Origin: Torreya grandis
Lineage: Eukaryota; Streptophyta; Pinopsida; Cupressales; Taxaceae
Direction: 5' to 3'
NCBI GenBank assembly: GCA_037957365.1
Contig: JARHVA010001174.1
Location: 1,052,501 to 1,116,500, forward strand
DNA: 64,000 nucleotides
The position numbers and the translations under genes were made by a program. The stretch's first letter is position 1; the number at the start of each line of letters is the position of its first letter. The notes under the pieces are model-generated. The model was not told the DNA's origin and did not search any database. It saw only the letters and a list, made by a program, of their open reading frames with translations. Shown here in pieces: positions 49,201-61,735 of the stretch.

Positions 49201-49718
49201 GGGTAGAGATGAAGGATCTAAAAAAATGCACCTTGGTATCAATCAGTGTCATTGCCAACAAATATTCCTATGTTAAAATCAAAGAATCATTGATATACAG
49301 AATCTAGGTGCTTAAGGAGCTGATCAAAGATCTCAAGTCTTCCAAGGACGCTAGTGAGAAAAGTGACACAAGCTTGTTGAACAGACTGGAGGAATTGCCT
49401 TGTGATCTCACCTCTAAAGATAATCAATTTCTTTTAACAGAAGAGATGATTCAAGAATTCAAAGGCATGATCCAAAGGAATTTCAAAGAGAAAGTGTTTT
49501 CAATGACTTCTGTGTATAACATCTTAGATACTCAATTAACTCTAGATAATCTAAGAACCAGGTTAACTAGTCATGCCAAAGCAATCATGACATTGAAAGA
49601 TGCTACAATCAGAGCCAAAGTGATCTTCAAAAATACCATTGTGCTAGACAGTATAGAAATTCAGGCATCTATCACCATGTATGATGCTCATATGAAGAAG
49701 TGTGGTGGCAAGAATTGA
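46247..49718 (+). pseudogene. U3-resident coding block of element B, 5' LTR copy (unknown family)
   Basis: From Met 46247 (MITQCTNSLIFPFSPN) to TGA 49716-49718, about 1,157 codons, with scattered stops and two one-base deletions (near 47775 and 48816). Comparison with the 3' copy shows the frame was continuous: the two copies break at different places. N-terminal half: AEFVERTKVTNPSSEMKRII, MDPKFIDKVFMCPLTTEVLK, LPSSFQFHEWMYPFIKIILQ, KFYMTSYLVYIATSMQTFL. Then a Ser/Pro-rich stretch (48240-48600), a basic PKRKKQ cluster (near 48598; possible nuclear signal), and a helical, coiled-coil-like C-terminal third (VLEDYIEKM, NRLEELPCDLTSKDNQFLL, LRTRLTSHAKAIM). No polymerase, protease or envelope features are seen. 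I do not recognise the family. Confidence 0.65.
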
Positions 49719-49902
49719 ATGATTCCTCTATTCTCTCTTCTTCCTTTCTTCTCATGCACTTTTGTCATGTAAAAGTACATGCACTTTTGTAATATGTAAT
49801 TACATGTAAAAAATCTAAAAAATATTCCAAAGTCAATGATGACTCATCTTTGACTAGATATTTTAATATTTTAATCTTTTTTCAATTTTGAAGGTTTCTC
49901 CC

Positions 49903-49910
49903 TATATATA
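49903..49910 (+). promoter_or_regulatory. Probable TATA box of element B, 5' LTR
   Basis: tatatata in tttctccctatatatagaga, conserved at 61728-61735. It lies after the coding block, so the coding block is in U3 and would be at the 3' end of the genomic RNA. Confidence 0.55.
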
Positions 49911-50691
49911 GAGAGGGAACCTATTTTGTAAAACATCTCTAGATAATTGAGAGCAAAAACTTTGCTAAAATTGAGACACTTCTTAAGACTTTGTGCTCAA
50001 TTTGTAAATCATATTTTATCAAATGAATGAGAAATAGGTTTATTTTAGACTTTGTGTTGGAGTAATTTGTGTTACTTAGGAAATAGTTCTTATGTTCTCT
50101 TTCCTGATAATCTCTCATCTGTTCGATTTAATAAGCAAAGTGTGTATATTGATATTATCTAAAGACATTTCTAAAGGATAAAAGAAAGACTTTGAGCTAC
50201 TTTTATCTTGGTAACCCTTTTATTCATTATAGTTTTAGGTGAAGACTTTGGGCTTTGTTTCACTCTACTGTTACGTGTATTTCAAATCAGTGAAGGAGGC
50301 AACGAAAGACTTTGTGCTTTCATGGGTTTCTTTGTGGACCTTGTTACTACTTCAGGGGATTTTTTGCTCTACACTGGATACCATTCCTAAAAGAAGAGGA
50401 ATGATTTTAACCATCGACTGGGACTTCCCTCTTTTGTTCCTTGGACATCCTCTTTGAAAAAAGAGAGATGGATGGTGTTATACTACCTTGAGTATTATTT
50501 TCTATTTACTTATATATACATATACCATATAATTGTTTCATAGGGAACCTCCCCTTGATGAGAGGAGAGATTTATCTCATTAAGATGTGGTAAATTTACA
50601 CTTTTTGTGTCATAAATATCTTTATACTATGGTTGATATACATATTTTGTCATCAGTTAGTTGACGACAAAATATTCACCCAATAGCTTTT

Positions 50692-50709
50692 TGGCGACTC
50701 TGTTGGGGA
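50692..50709 (+). other. Element B primer-binding site
   Basis: tggcgactctgttgggga, six bases after the LTR end; differs from that of element A at three positions. Confidence 0.75.
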
Positions 50710-50835
50710 TACGAACGTGCATTTTGAAGCCTCAAACTTCAACTTGAAGCAGTTTTAGTTCCTTTTTCATTTGACACTCTAGCAGATCCACCATACACAC
50801 TAGGCCATAGAGCTCAGGGTATTGTTGATCTTGTA

Positions 50836-52353
50836 TTCGAGTTGGTGCGACAAACTAATTTTGAGATTTCTCCCCCATCATTTCATCTTCAATGAACTAG
50901 GATCTTCCCTCCTACCAACACCAGATCTCCCATACTTGGTGAAGCTTCTAGCCTCAATACTGGGAAGGCTTTGTCTTTATTGACCCCACGAAGATTTTTT
51001 ATTCCACCATTTAATCATTCTATCATAATGGCTCAAGGTCTATGGGGCAATTCTTTTGGCCCTCTCAATTTGACCCCACCCTTACACGAACTACCTTGTA
51101 GTTTTAATAAAAAATTTCCAAGTTTTTTGGTGATGAAAAGGTTCACCCCAATGAACATATTGCCACCTTCTCTATAGCATGCAGCATAATCAGTGTGGAA
51201 TTTGAAGACGTATCAATGAGATTTTTTGTAGAAACTCTGCAAGGCACTACCATAGATTAGTTTTACCACCTTCAAGCTCAAACTATAACTGACTGGAATA
51301 CACTCAAGTCTAAATTTGAAGCTAGGTTTAAACCTACTAAAGATGCACATGCCTTGTTAGCTTAGCTTATGCAAATAAAGAAGGAACCCATGAGCCCATA
51401 AGGGATTTCATAGCTAAATTTAATAAGTTAAAGAACTAGATTCCTACCATCGCTCAGCCCACGTCAGAGAATCTCAAGTGCTTTTTATCAACTTACAACT
51501 TTCTGAAGTAATTTTTTTGTTAAGGTGGGCTAGCCCTATGGATCTCACGTTGGCTCAAAATTTGGCTACTAAGATTGTGGATGATCTTATCCTAGCAAGT
51601 AAGATCAGAAAAGACTCTAATAAAAATAGATTTTCTTCATCTACTGAAAGTTATTCTACAAGCACTACAGATTCTATGGTGCAAAAGTTGACAAATGAAC
51701 TAATAGCTTTGAAGAGACAAATGGCCCAAGGTGTGTCTGTTCTCACTAATCAAGATATTCCAAGGAGAACATTCCAAAATCAACAATATTAGGGCAATGC
51801 TTCCCGAAACCAAGGGTAACCAAATTGCCTACCTCCCCATCAGGGAAAACCTGCCATTGAAGCAACACCTGCCAATTCAGCGATCAGTTATCTGGAGGCT
51901 AAACACGACTTTTCACTCCAACCTGAGTTGGACCATCAAGATGATGCTAATCTCTTCAAAGAGTAGGAAGAAAAATTAGCTAGTGACTCTAATATCAATT
52001 TCCTAGATTACCAGGATGAAGCTGGAAGTAAAGTAGAAGGGTTTGATGGATCATATGCTATTTTTACCAGATCTCAAAACTAGTCAGCTCCACAAATTAA
52101 CAAAGGGAAAGTAGAAGAAGAATCTTAGCCAGTGGTCTCCATCGCTAAATGAGGGACTCCATTGCCTCCATAATCAAAAGATCAGGTAACTAACAAAAAA
52201 GTAAGTTCCTCAAACTGTCCCATATCTTCCACCTCTATTTCTCAGACCAGTGCCACACCCATTAAAGATCAAGATGATGGGCCCTCTTCCTCTGTCTCAA
52301 ATTAATTTCAATTATTTGATATAATTGATCACACCAAAAAGACTAAGATTCAA
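50836..52353 (+). pseudogene. Element B gag (decayed)
   Basis: Aligns with the gag of element A: VFELVRQTNF near 50836, MAQGLWGNSFGPLNLTPPLH at 51028, then after a frameshift near 51117 DEKVHPNEH and FVETLQGTT, LKSKFEARFKPTKDAHALL. 51478-51792 is open and ends near the primer PRRTFQNQQY, matching PRRTFQN in A. No zinc knuckle is seen. Several frameshifts and TAG stops. Confidence 0.78.
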
Positions 52354-53155
52354 ATGACTGAGATGGATTATTTGAGAGCCAATCCTGAACAGTTTGATAG
52401 GTTGGTAGAATATGTAAAAAATAAAGCCATCCCCATAGGACAAGATTTTTTAAAAGCAACTCATGATTCCCCCAAAGATAAATCCACCCAAAATAATCTT
52501 GTCATTACTCCTCCTACTACTCTTAAGAAAATAGAACTTTTTTATGTTTCCCTACTGATAAATGGTTATAAATTGAGTAATTGCATAATAGACTCTGGAG
52601 CTTCTGATAATGTTATGCCTGCCAAGGTGGCAGATTCCCTTTGTCTAACTTTGACAAAAACTTTTGGGAGGTGTTTTTCTATGGAAAACAAGCAAGTCCC
52701 ACTCCTCAATCAAATAAAAGATGCCCAATTTGCATTCACATCTTTTCCAGAAAAGAAGATAAAAATGACGGTTCTGGTGGCCGATGTTCTGGCCTCTTAC
52801 GACATCCTTCTTAGGTAAAATTTTTGCAAGGATGTTGGGGGTGAGCTAAGTATGGACTTGTCAGAGGAAAGGATCCAAATTCAAGGTATTATGAAGAGAT
52901 TTCTTCCTAAAAAAGAGGTAAAATATGTAGTCACCCAATCATCAGCACTAGAAGCTCAAATTTTATTTGAGTCTTCGGGCATGGGTAACTACTTCCTATC
53001 CATAGATGAGGTTCATGAGGCATACAAAGAAACTCCTATAGGTAATAACTTGGAAATGTGTTCAACTAACATAGCAAGAAGATTGGTAAAGTAAAATGAA
53101 TACATGATAGGATCTCTTCCTCTAAATGAAGAAGTTTTTAAAGAAAAAGCAGTGT
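52354..53155 (+). pseudogene. Element B aspartic protease and linker
   Basis: Frame 52354-52818 then 52852-53094, same phase. Active site intact: CIIDSGASDNVMPAKVADSL (Asp is residue 80 of this frame, near 52591). The flap/end motif is VLASYDILLR then a TAG where A has LLGWN (TGG to TAG). Then LPKKEVKYVV and GMGNYFLSIDE as in A. Cleaves the Gag-Pol precursor in the intact family. Confidence 0.85.
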
Positions 53156-53560
53156 TTGGTGAGGTATGGATCTTAGAATTCGATGGCAGCTACTCCTCTA
53201 CCAGTTCAAGAGCTAGGGTTGTGTTGGTATCTCATCAACGAGATATTATTTCTTTATCCTACAAGTTGAAATTTAGTAACACCAACAACACAGCTAAGTA
53301 TGAATCTCTGTTGCTTGGATTACATGCTGCTAGAGAAAAAGGCATTAAACTTTGTCATGCTAAAGGGGATGCTAAATTGGTGGTTTGTCAGGTAAGAAAC
53401 CTCTATCAAACTAAGAATGAAATATTGCACCACTATCACAATCTTTGAGACCAAATTAAAAATTTTGATGCTTTTAGTATCTCTGTCGTTCTAAGAGAAT
53501 TCAATGACTAGGCAGATACATTCATTGTTTCTACTATTCTCTTAGTTCTCCACCCAGATT
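53156..53560 (+). pseudogene. Element B archaeal-type RNase H, placed before RT
   Basis: WILEFDGSYSSTSSRARVVL (Asp kept), NTAKYESLLLGLHAA (Glu kept), AKGDAKLVVCQVRNLYQ (Asp kept), end FND-stop-ADT. It lies between protease and RT as in A, and stays in one frame with its neighbours, so this order is a property of the lineage and not a rearrangement in one copy. TAG at the FND-stop matches the TAG in A. Confidence 0.86.
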
Positions 53561-54760
53561 TTAAATGAGACAAGTACACTATTGAACTAATCTTTTAGCC
53601 AAGTGTACTTGATAATGCTAGCCATTGGCAAGTATTCAACAATGACAATCAAATCATTACCTTCTTGGAGCAAAAGGATAGCTTTAAATAACTGCACTTT
53701 GAAGGCAGTGATCTTCAAAAATGTGAGACAACTTTTGAGCCAAATACAAATGCAGCTGAGGAGTTCCTATAACTTAAGGGGAATAAGATTACCAAAGGCC
53801 TAGTTTTCTTAGAGAAACTATTTGATAACCATGACAGGTTCATCAAACAATAGCGAACATATTCAAACTCTTCTCAGGATTTTGACCAAGTAAATCTGGG
53901 AACCAAGAGAGATCCTAAGATGGTGAACATTGAGAAATGTTGCACTCCTGAAGAGAGATTCAAGCTTGCTAATCTACTCTGACAATATATAGATGTCTTA
54001 ACATATTCCTATGATGACCTGAAATCACTCAGTCCTGGTGAAATTTGCCATGACATTCCTCTTAAGGCTAACTCAGTACTTTACAAGCAAAAGTCCAGGC
54101 AATATAATCCAAAAATATTAGGTACTATTTTATCTAAGATACAAAAAATGCTTAATGCCAGGATAATTTTTCTAATCCATCACTCCACATGGATTAACAA
54201 TATAGTGTCTGTGAGAAAGAAGAATGGTGAAATTCAAATTTGTGTAGATTTCAGAAACTTAAATCAGTTATCTTTAAAATATAACTACCCTCTCCCGATC
54301 ATGGATCAAGTTCTGCAAATGGTGATAGGTTTAAAGATGTTATCAATGCTGGATGATTTCTCAGGGTACAATCAAGTTGAAGTTGGAAAATCAGATCAAC
54401 ATAAGACTGCCTTCACCACACCTTGGGGCACCTTTGCTTATCGAAGAATGCCTTTTGGTTTGATAAATGCAGGTGCCACATTTCAAAGAGTGATGGACCT
54501 CACTTTTAAGGATAAAATGGGTAAATTCATTGTAGTATACTTGGATGATTTGATGGTATTTTCAAAGCATCATTCTGACCATTTCCACCATTTACAAAGA
54601 ATACTAGAACACTGTCGTCAAAATGGTATTTCTCTAAATCTCAAAAAATCTATTCTTGGGGTGACAGAAGGAAAACTTCTCAGACATATTGTGTCCCAAG
54701 AAGGTATTAAAATTGACTCAAAAAGAGTCAAGTCCATCCAAGAGCTTACTCTGCCTACCA
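53561..54760 (+). pseudogene. Element B linker and reverse transcriptase
   Basis: Linker with several stops, then RT: GEICHDIPLKANSVLYKQKS, STWINNIVSVRKKNGEIQIC, VDFRNLNQLSLKYNYPLP, MLSMLDDFSGYNQVEV, FTTPWGTFAYRRMPFGLINA, and YLDD at 54538-54549. From 54148 the frame is open for 370 codons, through RT, connection and most of the Ty3 RNase H: the longest open frame in the window. Confidence 0.92.
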
Positions 54761-55330
54761 GTAAAACTGTGATTCACTCTTTCTTTGGAAAGGTGAATTT
54801 TCTTCGAAGGTTCATCCCTAAGTTCGCTGAGAAAACTTTCCACATTGTCGTTATGATGAAAGGCAAAGCTACCTTCAGGCAGACTATAGAGATCAAATCA
54901 ACATTCAAAGACATCAAAGAAGCAATCACTCATGCACCAATTCTGGTTTGTCCAAACTACTCCAAAAACTTCAAAATATATAGTTATGCTTCTAAACATA
55001 CACTCTTAGCTATTTTAGTTCAACAAAACCAAGGTGTGGAATCTCTTATTTCTTTCATGAGTTGTCTGCTCAAATCTCATAATCTAAAATATTCAAACGT
55101 GGAAAAACATGCGTATGTGGTGGTCAAAGCAGTTAAAGATTTCAGGTTTTATATCCTGAACTCACATACTAAGGTTTTGGTGCCTGATACAACAATGAAG
55201 TCCATTTTGACTCAACAAGAGTTTGGTATGAAGAAGGGTAATTGGATTTCCAAGATTTAAGAGTTTGATCTAGACATGAAACCTACCAAACTTATGCAGG
55301 GAAAGGGTCTTTGTCAGTTGATTGCCAACA
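54761..55330 (+). pseudogene. Element B RT connection and Ty3-type RNase H
   Basis: HSFFGKVNFLRRFIPKFAEK, then FKIYSYASKHTLLAILVQ, with Tyr in place of the first catalytic Asp exactly as in A; EKHAYVVVKAVKDF and LVPDTTMKSIL follow. TAA after NWISKI (55258) matches the TAG in A at about 25508. Confidence 0.87.
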
Positions 55331-56670
55331 ACATTCCTAAGGGAGCAAAAAATGAAGAAATGGAGATCGAAGACATGCCTATGGTCCTCTTTATTACCAC
55401 TTTTGATGAGTGGTATTCTGACATCACCCATTTTCTAACCTTTGGTGAGTGTCCCACTCATCTCTCTTATAAAGAAAAATGGAATGTTAAACTAAAGGCT
55501 GCTAGCTATGTTTTGTGGGATAATGGTTTGTATAAAAGAAGCATGGATGGAGTATTTCTTTATTGTGTCGATAAGGTACAACAATATAAAGTTTTGGAGT
55601 CTTTCTACAATTTGGCCTATGGAGGACATTTTTTTGCACTAGTGATAGTGCAAAAAATTCTATAAGCCAGGTACTATTGGCCTACACTATTTCAAGATGC
55701 CTAAAAATGGGTGCATAGATGTATATTATGTCAGTAGTTTGTCAAAAATCCTAAACTGGCTGCATTACCTCTCAAGCTAGTAATAATCAAAGAGCCTTTT
55801 CAATAGTGGGGTATTGACTTCATTGGCATAATTAACCCATCTTCAAGTGTCAGACATGATTATGTCCTCATAGCAACTAATTACTTTACCAAATGGGTGG
55901 AAGCCATCCCAACCAAGCACGCTACATCTAAATTGGTGTGCAATTTTCTCAAGGAAAATATCATCTCCCGATTTGGGGTTCCACTTAAAATTGTAATAGA
56001 TAATGCAGCCTATTTCTCTTCACATGAAATTACTCAATTTTACTTTTATTATGGAATTACCCTATTCTATACTTTAGATTATTTCTCACAAAGAAATGGC
56101 CAAGTAGAATCAAGCAATAAGAACCTGGTCACTATTATCAAAAAATTGGTAGATGACAATCAAAGAACTTGGCACAAAGCATTGTTTAATGATTTTATGG
56201 GTAGATAGGATTACAACCAAGAGGGCCATAGGCATGTCACCATTCCAAATTTTGTATGGATTGAATGCGGAGATACCTATCACTCTAGAACTACCAGCAC
56301 TCAAGTTAGCCAAAGCAATCAAAGATTCAACTTTAAAAAAATTGATCGACAAAAGGATCATGTGTCTAACCAAATTGAATGAGCAGTGAACCATGGTGGT
56401 GGACCAGATTACGGCACATCAAAATCAGGTGAATTTTTTTTGACAAAAGGGCTAAGGTTCATGATTTTCAAATTGGAGATCAAGTCTTGTTGTGGGACAA
56501 GAGGAGAGAACCGAAGGGAATGCATGACAAATTTAACTCTTTATGGAGAGGTCCATATACCATTCAACAACTCTATGGTGAGAATAGCTTCTTGCTGGAG
56601 TATCAAGATGGAGCACCATTTTCACTACCTCACAGTGGGCAACATCTGTAACATTTCAATCCTTGAAATT
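55331..56670 (+). pseudogene. Element B integrase
   Basis: Zinc domain LAYGGHFF and YYWPTLFQDA, stop, KWVHRCILC; core WGIDFIGIINPSSS (Asp), YFTKWVEAIPTKHATSKLVC, FGVPLKIVIDNAAYF (second Asp kept), GQVESSNKNL (Glu): full D,D,E set. A one-base frameshift near 56190 leads to the 56153-56389 frame (MSPFQILYGLNAEIPITLEL), and another near 56440 to DFQIGDQVLLWDKRREP. It ends at TAG 56671-56673 or at the nearby stop in the A-like frame. Confidence 0.86.
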
Positions 56671-57094
56671 TAGATGGATCCACCTGTATATTTATATAGT
56701 TTTTATGTTTTGTTTGTTTTCTTTTGTTTTTGGCATGAATCTATAGCCCAATGGCTTGGATGAAGGTGCTTAGATATTAGTTTCTACTCCCATTAATTGA
56801 TTCGATCAAAATATGTTCCCCAATAGGAGCCCACTGTTGTTTCCAAAATTAGCTCCGCTCATTTTTGGAACAACCCCCTATGAAACTTGTCCATTTCACC
56901 TTTTTCTCTCTAAGTTCATTTTTTGAGATGAGTTTTTCTCATTCTCGTATTTGTTCAACTGACATCGTTTGAAGTTCATAACATCTCTTTGTTATATTTT
57001 CCCCAAAATGTGAAAGTTGTTATGGTCTCGATATGACTAGAGGACAATTTCCCTTTTTCCTAGAGTTAGTCTTTTCTTTTTCTTCTTTCATTTT

Positions 57095-57945
57095 CATGCA
57101 TGACAAAAAAATTTGACGACAATGCATTTTTCTTCATTTTCCATGTAGGAGCAGTGAATTTTGCTACCCCTACATTTTTCTCCTTCACATGCAGGAGCGG
57201 CAAATTTTTCCACCCCTACATGTCTTTTAAAATTTTTAGTGTAGGAGCAACAAATTTTGCCACCCCTACACTGCCTCATTTTTTTCACGTGGTATTTATG
57301 GTTGCACGCATCGAGTGGTTAGGGCCAATTTTTCCTCATTTAATCCCTTTTTGTTTCATTTTGATTTATTTATTTCAATCCTCCTCCTACCCTCTACCTC
57401 TGGATGATCGAGCAAGTGGGAAGAAGTGTTGATTTATTGGATTCAACTTCTTGTCACACGTCATTTTCTAGGTAGGTCTTTATTTTTGCATTCTTTTTTG
57501 TGTTCTTCCTCTTTCTTAGGTTTTGTTTTTGTTTTTGTTTCTGTTCTCTCCTCTCTCCCTCTTCTCTTCCACTAGCCAGGACACCTTCCTCTTTTCACCA
57601 CGCTCCTTTCCTTCCTCTTCCTCCCTTCTTCCCCAAGCTTCCTACCCCATGTAAGGGAAGCATTTTTTGCTGCCCTAACTGCATTCCATCCTTTCTTATA
57701 CCGGTGGCAAATTTTGTCACCAATATAGGTCTACTCGATGAAGGTGTAAGGGTGGAAAATTTTGCTATCATTACACTTGAGTGCAAGGGTGGTAAATTTT
57801 GTTGCCCTTACACCTTTTCTTCTCAATATACACGAGCGGCAAAATTTGCTGCCTGTGCATTTTTTTATCCAAAATGTAGGAGCGATAAATTTTGTCGCCT
57901 GTGCATGCAGACTGTCCCACATGTCAGGGTGGCAAATTTTGTCTC
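57095..57945. repeat. Dispersed ~30-bp palindromes in 3' LTR of B
   Basis: Second copy of the array at 45225-46115; clearest at 57241-57271 (gtaggagcaacaaa with tttgccacccctac). Confidence 0.78.
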
Positions 57946-58079
57946 TCTTGCACCCTTTTTCTCCATTTTCTTTAATTCTAGAGAAATCTTAGTTCCTTCT
58001 ATTTTTTGCCTTCTCCCCATTTTCCTCTCACTTTCCAACTGACTTTCACCTCAGCCCTACCAAGTGCCCTTCCTTGGTC

Positions 58080-61000
58080 ATGATCACCCAACGTGCAAAT
58101 TCCCTAATTTGCCCATTTTTTCTTAATCGCATAATCATGATTCTTATCATAGTACCCCCTGAGGATTCTCATTCATTGGTGCCCTCTCAACAAAGACTCA
58201 TCCCAATGACTAAAACTTTTTTGAAGAAGTCAAAGGCCATGAAGTACTAGTATTAAGGTGTTTTCCTAATCACCTTGATCACTTCTAATGTCGATGACAT
58301 TAGAGATACAGAGATTGGCCACAAGGATATGGCCAATTTTGTAGAGAGAACCAAGGCAACCAACTTGAGCTCAGAGATGAAAAGAATCATTGAGAGCAAC
58401 ATCCACCAAGTCTCCTCTTTCCCTGTAGTGGTGCATCACATAGAGTTCATCCTCCAGTGCACCCAATTCTATCATAGAGAGACCAGGTCAGTGTCAGATG
58501 CTAGTGGCAACACGATATTTTGACTGGACCCTAAATTTATAGATAAAGTCTTCATGTGCCCTCCTGCTACTGAAGTGCTAAAAATTGACTTCATTGAGGC
58601 ACAAAAAGAGTATGATAAAGATCCTGAGAGGGCAAAAAAGGTGATGAATAATAGATGGCTCAAGACTCCCAAAGCCAACTTGTCTAGATGGCCACAAAAT
58701 TTTTAAGAAGTGATTTCATAAAAGAATTTGGTGACTTAATTACTCTTCTCAGTAGAGTATGAGGTCTATCATCTTCTTCCCAATTCTATGAATGGATGTA
58801 TCCCTTTATCAAAATAATTCTAAAAGGGAAACAAGTCATCTTCTGGGGTGAGCAGATCAGCAACACTCTTCATGAGTAGTTGACAAAAGTGTCTACTACT
58901 TTGAAGTTCTATATGACTTCATACTTAGTATACATCACAGCCTCGATGTGAACCTTTCCAAGTTTGACAACAAAAGGAGATAGAAGAACCACCCTAATTT
59001 ATTCATATTACCCTTAACTAACACTAAAAGGATCAATCTGTCACTTTCATAGGGTAAATGATGCCTTCTTCATAGTGTTTTTATGTCTTTTTAGTCCTCA
59101 TCTAGAATAGAAAAGAGTATCAAATAAAGCCTGGATAGTCATCAATGATTTCAGCTACACGTTTTTACAATTCCCCTCCTTTTGCTATCTATAGGTTGGC
59201 TTTTTCCAAGGCTATCCCTACATGCTTCCCCAATTTCCATCTGACAAATTAGTCCTAATAGAGCTGTGTAGGCAAATTATTGTCATACACATCAAGCAAA
59301 TAGAGCGTAAATAGCTAGGTTCCAGGTTCCCAATAGAAATTAGTAGATACTCAGTTTTGACTACTGCCAAAGCAAGGGTAATGGAGACAGAAATGCAACT
59401 GCTCACCATGAAGTAGTTCAAGAGAAGGTCCAATTTTGACTATAGGGATGTCAAGGATATGATCTAAATAAAGACTCAATTTCATGAGCCCATGATTGAG
59501 GACATCTAGGTAGACTTGAGAATAGCAGAAGAGATTAGAAGGATGGACTACAACAGGCTGACTCTAGAGCAGATTGAATATCTAAGGCTTGAAGATATTC
59601 CCTCTAGTCAGGTTGATGATAAGAACATAATTAACATTAGATACCTAGTTGAAAAGGTCGTTAATTATCCTCTTCCTCCAATTCAGTGGTCCCAAAAAGA
59701 ATTGACTTCTTTAAGAAAGAGATTCGAACCAATATTGGCTAACACCAATGATTGGTTGGCGGCCAAATGAATCACATTAAAGGAATTCATCATAGGATCA
59801 GAGGTTGAATTCTAAGAAGAAACAAAGAAGAGAGTAGAGAATATAACTAAGAATAAAGGTGACATTTTTTCTCTGACTAGGCCTCACAAGCTTAGAATCA
59901 TCTTTGTGTCTAAGAAATTGAAGGTTGTTGAGGAGCCAGAATCAATGGCTATGGGGGTTTGAGAACAAAGCACTCAAGAACAAGTAGTGAAACAGATGGA
60001 GATAGATGATAGGCCTACAGAGTAGTAGAGAACTGAGACTCTATCTCCCCAGGAAGGGGCACAACCACTTGCAGGGGTTTCTTCTTCGCCACCTCAATCC
60101 CTTGTGGCATCTCCTTCACCTCTTTCTCCCATAAATGTTCCTTCTTCTAGAGCTACCTCTCCTTCTAGATCTATGTTTGGTGATTCTTAAGGTGATTTTG
60201 GAGACGTCTTTCACTCCTCAGGTTCTATCCCTAGTCTCTCATCTTCTTTTTTCAATATCAGAGAAAGTTTTGCCATTGACCAGCCAGCAGCTGATATAGT
60301 TTCACCTATTACACCCACTGTGCCCGTTATTCCCACTAGCAGTGAAAATGTTACCTTAGTGACACTAGCTGTAGGGACTGTTGCCATGGTAAGTGCTTCT
60401 CCTCTCCCACCTTGGTTATCAACTTTCATGCCCAAAAGGAAGAAGCAAGTCATCTCTATAGATGACTTTGATTTTGGCAAAATAGTGTGAGTGAAAGCTA
60501 AGAACCCTAAGAAACCAAGGATCCTTTCAAAAATGGTTGAAGAAAAGGGGTAAAATTTTTTGGAGATAGCCAAACCTCCACAAGATGCAACCCTAGAGGA
60601 TTTTGACATGATCAACTACTCCATTTTTCATGTTGAGTTGGGAAAAGTCACTCACGAGGGTGTAAAGAGCGACCTACAGTCAGCAATGGATATCATGGTC
60701 CAGAAATTTGATAGGAAAAAGGAGATGAAAGATTATTATAAGGCAAAGGTAGAACAATTAACTGCGGTAGTCAGAAAATTCACTCTTGCTCGTGAAACAA
60801 CTACCCCAAAAGCCTTTTCCATAGATGATCTTGTTATCTAGAAAGTAGAGAAAACCTACATGAAAGAGAAAGTACTTGAAGATTATATAGAAAAGATGCG
60901 TACACAAGGAATTTCATTGCTTACAGAGGTCACTGAGAGGATAGATAAGATGAAGAAGATAAGGATAGATTTAGAAGACCTCGTCTCTCTTATTTCTCAA

Positions 61001-61551
61001 GATATTGATAGTACAAATAAATATCTTAGCAAGTGGGTAGAGATGAAGGATCTAAATAAATGCACCTTAGTATCAATCAACGTCATTGCCAACAAAGATT
61101 CCTATGTTGAAATCAAAGAATCACTGATATATAGAATCTAGGTGCTTAAAGAGCTGGTCAAAGATCTCAAGTCTTCCAAGGACGCTGTGAGAAAAGTGAC
61201 ACAAGCCTGTTGAACAGACTGGAGGAATTGCCTTGCGATCTCACCTCTAGAGATAATCAATTTCTTTTAGAAGAAGAGATGATTCAAGAATTCAAAGGCA
61301 TGATCCAAAGGGATTTCAAAGAGAAAGAATTTTCAATGACTTCTATGGATAACATCTTAGATACTCAGTTAACTCTAGATAATCTAAGAACCAGGTTAAC
61401 TAGTCATGGCAAAGCAATCATGGCATTGAAAGATGCTACAATCAGAGCCAAAGTGATCTTTAAAAATACCATTGCACCAACAAATATGGAAATTTAGGCA
61501 TCTATCACCATGTATGATGCTCATCTAAAGAAGTTCGGTAGCAAGAATTGA
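58080..61551 (+). pseudogene. U3-resident coding block of element B, 3' LTR copy
   Basis: Second copy of the block at 46247-49718, Met 58080 to TGA 61549-61551. It is the copy downstream of pol and so would be the expressed one in genomic RNA. Open stretches: 58275-58523 (FVERTKATNLSSEMKRIIES), 59516-59770 (RRMDYNRLTLEQIEYLRLED), 60560-60841, 60860-61141 (coiled-coil-like, EVTERIDKMKKIRIDLEDLV) and 61210-61497. It has a one-base deletion near 61188 where the 5' copy is intact, while the 5' copy has deletions near 47775 and 48816 where this one is intact. The stops likewise fall at different codons. Function unknown. Confidence 0.65.
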
Positions 61552-61727
61552 ATGATTCCTCCATTCTCTCTTCTTCCTTTTTTCTCATGTACTTTTGTCA
61601 TGTAAAAGTACATGCACTTTTGTAATATGTAATTACATGTAAAAAATCTAAAAAATATCCCAAAGTCAACAATGACTCATCTTTGACTAGATATTTTAAT
61701 ATTTTTTCAATTTTGAAGGTTTCTCCC

Positions 61728-61735
61728 TATATATA
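61728..61735 (+). promoter_or_regulatory. Probable TATA box of element B, 3' LTR
   Basis: tatatata in ctccctatatatagaggg, matching 49903-49910. Confidence 0.5.

Larger units (their letters stand above)
44966..50685 (+). repeat. Element B 5' LTR (5720 bp)
   Basis: Starts TGTTGTTTTC and ends tattcacccaata (final C of CA mutated to T). Layout: palindrome array 45225-46115, coding block 46247-49718, TATA 49903, then R/U5 sharing gagatggatggt and ggaacctccccttgatgaga with element A. Confidence 0.93.
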
